Source: Methanobacterium sp. UBA44 (lineage in GTDB: Archaea > Methanobacteriota > Methanobacteria > Methanobacteriales > Methanobacteriaceae). From it: a stretch of DNA of 64,000 nucleotides. The stretch spans positions 53,058 to 117,057 of the forward strand of contig DACV01000008.1 in assembly GCA_002494885.1 (NCBI GenBank). Reading direction: 5' to 3'. The first letter of the stretch is position 1, and each line of letters opens with the position of its first letter. Below, one piece after another: positions 62,866 to 64,000 of this stretch. A program made the position numbers and the translations under genes. The notes beneath the pieces were generated by a model that saw only the letters and a list, made by a program, of their open reading frames with translations, had not been told where the DNA came from and made no database searches.

Positions 62866-64000
62866 ATGAAAGAAGTTAAAACCAATGCCACAATAGGATT
62901 ATGGTCTGCAATTGCAATTGGTATAGGGGGGATGATAGGCGCAGGCATATTCTCCATTCTGGGCCTTGGAATAAAGATAAGTGGGAATTTCATTTATATC
63001 TCTTTTATTGCCGGAGGCATTATTGCTCTTTTAAGCGCCTATTCTTATGCTAAATTGAGTATAAATTATCCCTCTGCTGGAGGTTCAGTTGAATTTCTTA
63101 TAAGGGGCTTTGGAGACAGCACCCTGAGTGGAGGATTCAACTTTTTGCTCTGGTCAGGATATATATTTGCTTTGAGCCTATATGCGGAAGCATTTGGAAT
63201 TTACGCTTCAACATTTCTACCTGTAACTATTTCAAGCATTGGTGCTCACATTATATCTATTTTAATCATCTTAGGGTTCACTTTAATCAATTTTCTGGGC
63301 CCCGAAGTTGTTGGAAGATCAGAAACTTTTATAGTAGGCGTTAAAGTAAGCATCTTAATCATATTTGCTTCTTTAGGATTTCTTTTTATAAAAGGATCCC
63401 TTTTATCTATTTCGAATTTTCCAGGTGCCTTTGGTATTTTAACTGCAACAGCAATAGTATTTTTGGGATATGAAGGCTTTGGTCTTATCTCTAATACAGC
63501 AGAAGACATCAAAAATCCACGTAAAAACATTCCCAGAGCACTTTATATGGCTATTATCTTTGCAATACTCATTTATGTCACTGTTTCTCTTGCTGTAGTT
63601 GGAAATTTACCCCTTCCTGAGATAATTAAAACTTCTGATTATGCTCTTGCAGCAGCTGCAAAACCATTTGCAGGATCTATAGGGTTTACAATAATTGCAA
63701 TAGCTGCTTTATTCTCAACAGCATCTGCAATTAATGCTACACTCTATGGAGGAGTGAATGTAAGTTATTTAATGGCAAAAAAAGGCGAATTACCATTATT
63801 TTTCACAATAAAGAAGTGGAGGGATGCAAGAGAGGGCCTGTTTATAACTTCAGGTCTTGTAATTATTTTAACATTATTCCTTGATTTAAACAATGTGGCC
63901 ATGATGGGAAGTGCTTTATTTTTAATAATATACTCAGGAGTTAATTTTTCTCATCTAAAGCTCCATAAAAAAACTAAATCAAATAAATATATCATCTGGC
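62866..64000 (+). CDS. APC-family permease, N-terminal part (cut by window end)
   Basis: An amino acid/polyamine-organocation transporter open to the last base; its end lies beyond the window. The start ATG follows a TGGAGAA ribosome binding site. The first helix has GGMIGAGIFSILGLG (the unwound Gly motif), and a conserved loop FLGYEGFGLISNTAEDIKNP identifies the superfamily. At least 378 residues are present. It is not the same subgroup as the permease at 35.8 kb, which is only broadly similar. Confidence 0.88.
   Translation, partial: MKEVKTNATIGLWSAIAIGIGGMIGAGIFSILGLGIKISGNFIYISFIAGGIIALLSAYSYAKLSINYPSAGGSVEFLIRGFGDSTLSGGFNFLLWSGYIFALSLYAEAFGIYASTFLPVTISSIGAHIISILIILGFTLINFLGPEVVGRSETFIVGVKVSILIIFASLGFLFIKGSLLSISNFPGAFGILTATAIVFLGYEGFGLISNTAEDIKNPRKNIPRALYMAIIFAILIYVTVSLAVVGNLPLPEIIKTSDYALAAAAKPFAGSIGFTIIAIAALFSTASAINATLYGGVNVSYLMAKKGELPLFFTIKKWRDAREGLFITSGLVIILTLFLDLNNVAMMGSALFLIIYSGVNFSHLKLHKKTKSNKYIIW

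Overview
The window is a stretch of an AT-rich mesophilic methanogen genome, most probably Methanobacterium or a close relative (order Methanobacteriales). Grounds for this: a complete formylmethanofuran dehydrogenase operon in the order fwdH-F-G-D-A-C-B, the methyl-CoM reductase activation ATPase AtwA, a D-family DNA polymerase large subunit, a class I lysyl-tRNA synthetase, Sec61-beta, a likely pseudomurein-cleaving peptidase, DUF5518 and FilR1 families, TATA-box promoters and GGTGAT-type ribosome binding sites. No rRNA, tRNA or CRISPR array was seen.

Layout. 1-7.1 kb: three secreted surface proteins, one cut by the window edge and one giant with four nearly identical 360-bp CARDB repeats, plus a decayed DNA ligase fragment. 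7.4-9.1 kb: a MotA/TolQ-DUF2149-TiaS-like operon. 9.3-15.6 kb (minus): the fwd operon, led by an HTH-ferredoxin protein and preceded by two copies of a GTGTA-N5-TACAC operator-like motif. 16.7-24.8 kb: MobB, MoaA, FdhD and a ModE/LysR-type regulator, all linked to Mo/W-pterin enzymes, with a broken phage head-protein/ADP-ribosyltransferase gene between them. 25-29.3 kb: a PfkB kinase with no ordinary start codon, zinc-ribbon and Nitro_FeMo-Co proteins under a duplicated promoter, and AtwA. 29.3-31.3 kb: small ORFs, gene relics, a NapH-like ferredoxin and a cupin. 31.6-37.5 kb: a siroheme protein, ThiC, LysS and an APC permease. 37.7-44.7 kb: a broken BASS-family transporter, a flavodoxin-ferredoxin/TetR pair, a UGSC-family pair and a frameshifted FAD oxidoreductase. 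45-53.4 kb: NrdD, PolC, Sec61-beta and PurB. 53.8-60.2 kb: membrane proteins, a holin-like plus pseudomurein endoisopeptidase-like pair, a phosphomevalonate dehydratase small subunit, three DUF5518 proteins, a response regulator/degenerate kinase and a FilR1 regulator. 60.7-64 kb: a SulP transporter and a second APC permease cut by the window end.

How the genes fit together. The strongest theme is the first step of CO2 reduction and its cofactor: FwdB/FwdD bind a W- or Mo-pterin, MoaA and MobB act in making it, FdhD serves a related enzyme, and a ModE-type regulator is nearby. The fwd promoter signals suggest feedback control through the operon's own HTH-ferredoxin protein, which is an inference.

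The most unusual signal is structural. At six places (A-F, near 9.2, 15.1, 29.5, 51.7, 57.0 and 62.7 kb) there are chains of short, mostly perfect hairpins with stems of about 5-9 bp and loops of 2-6 nt. Their stem sequences differ from place to place, but the architecture is the same. In two of them an outer stem encloses three hairpins like a cloverleaf, and one appears to have landed in frame inside a small gene. A separate dispersed repeat with imperfect inverted ends occurs at 16.2 and 62.5 kb in opposite orientations, one copy lacking the middle. These two families are the best candidates for something undescribed.
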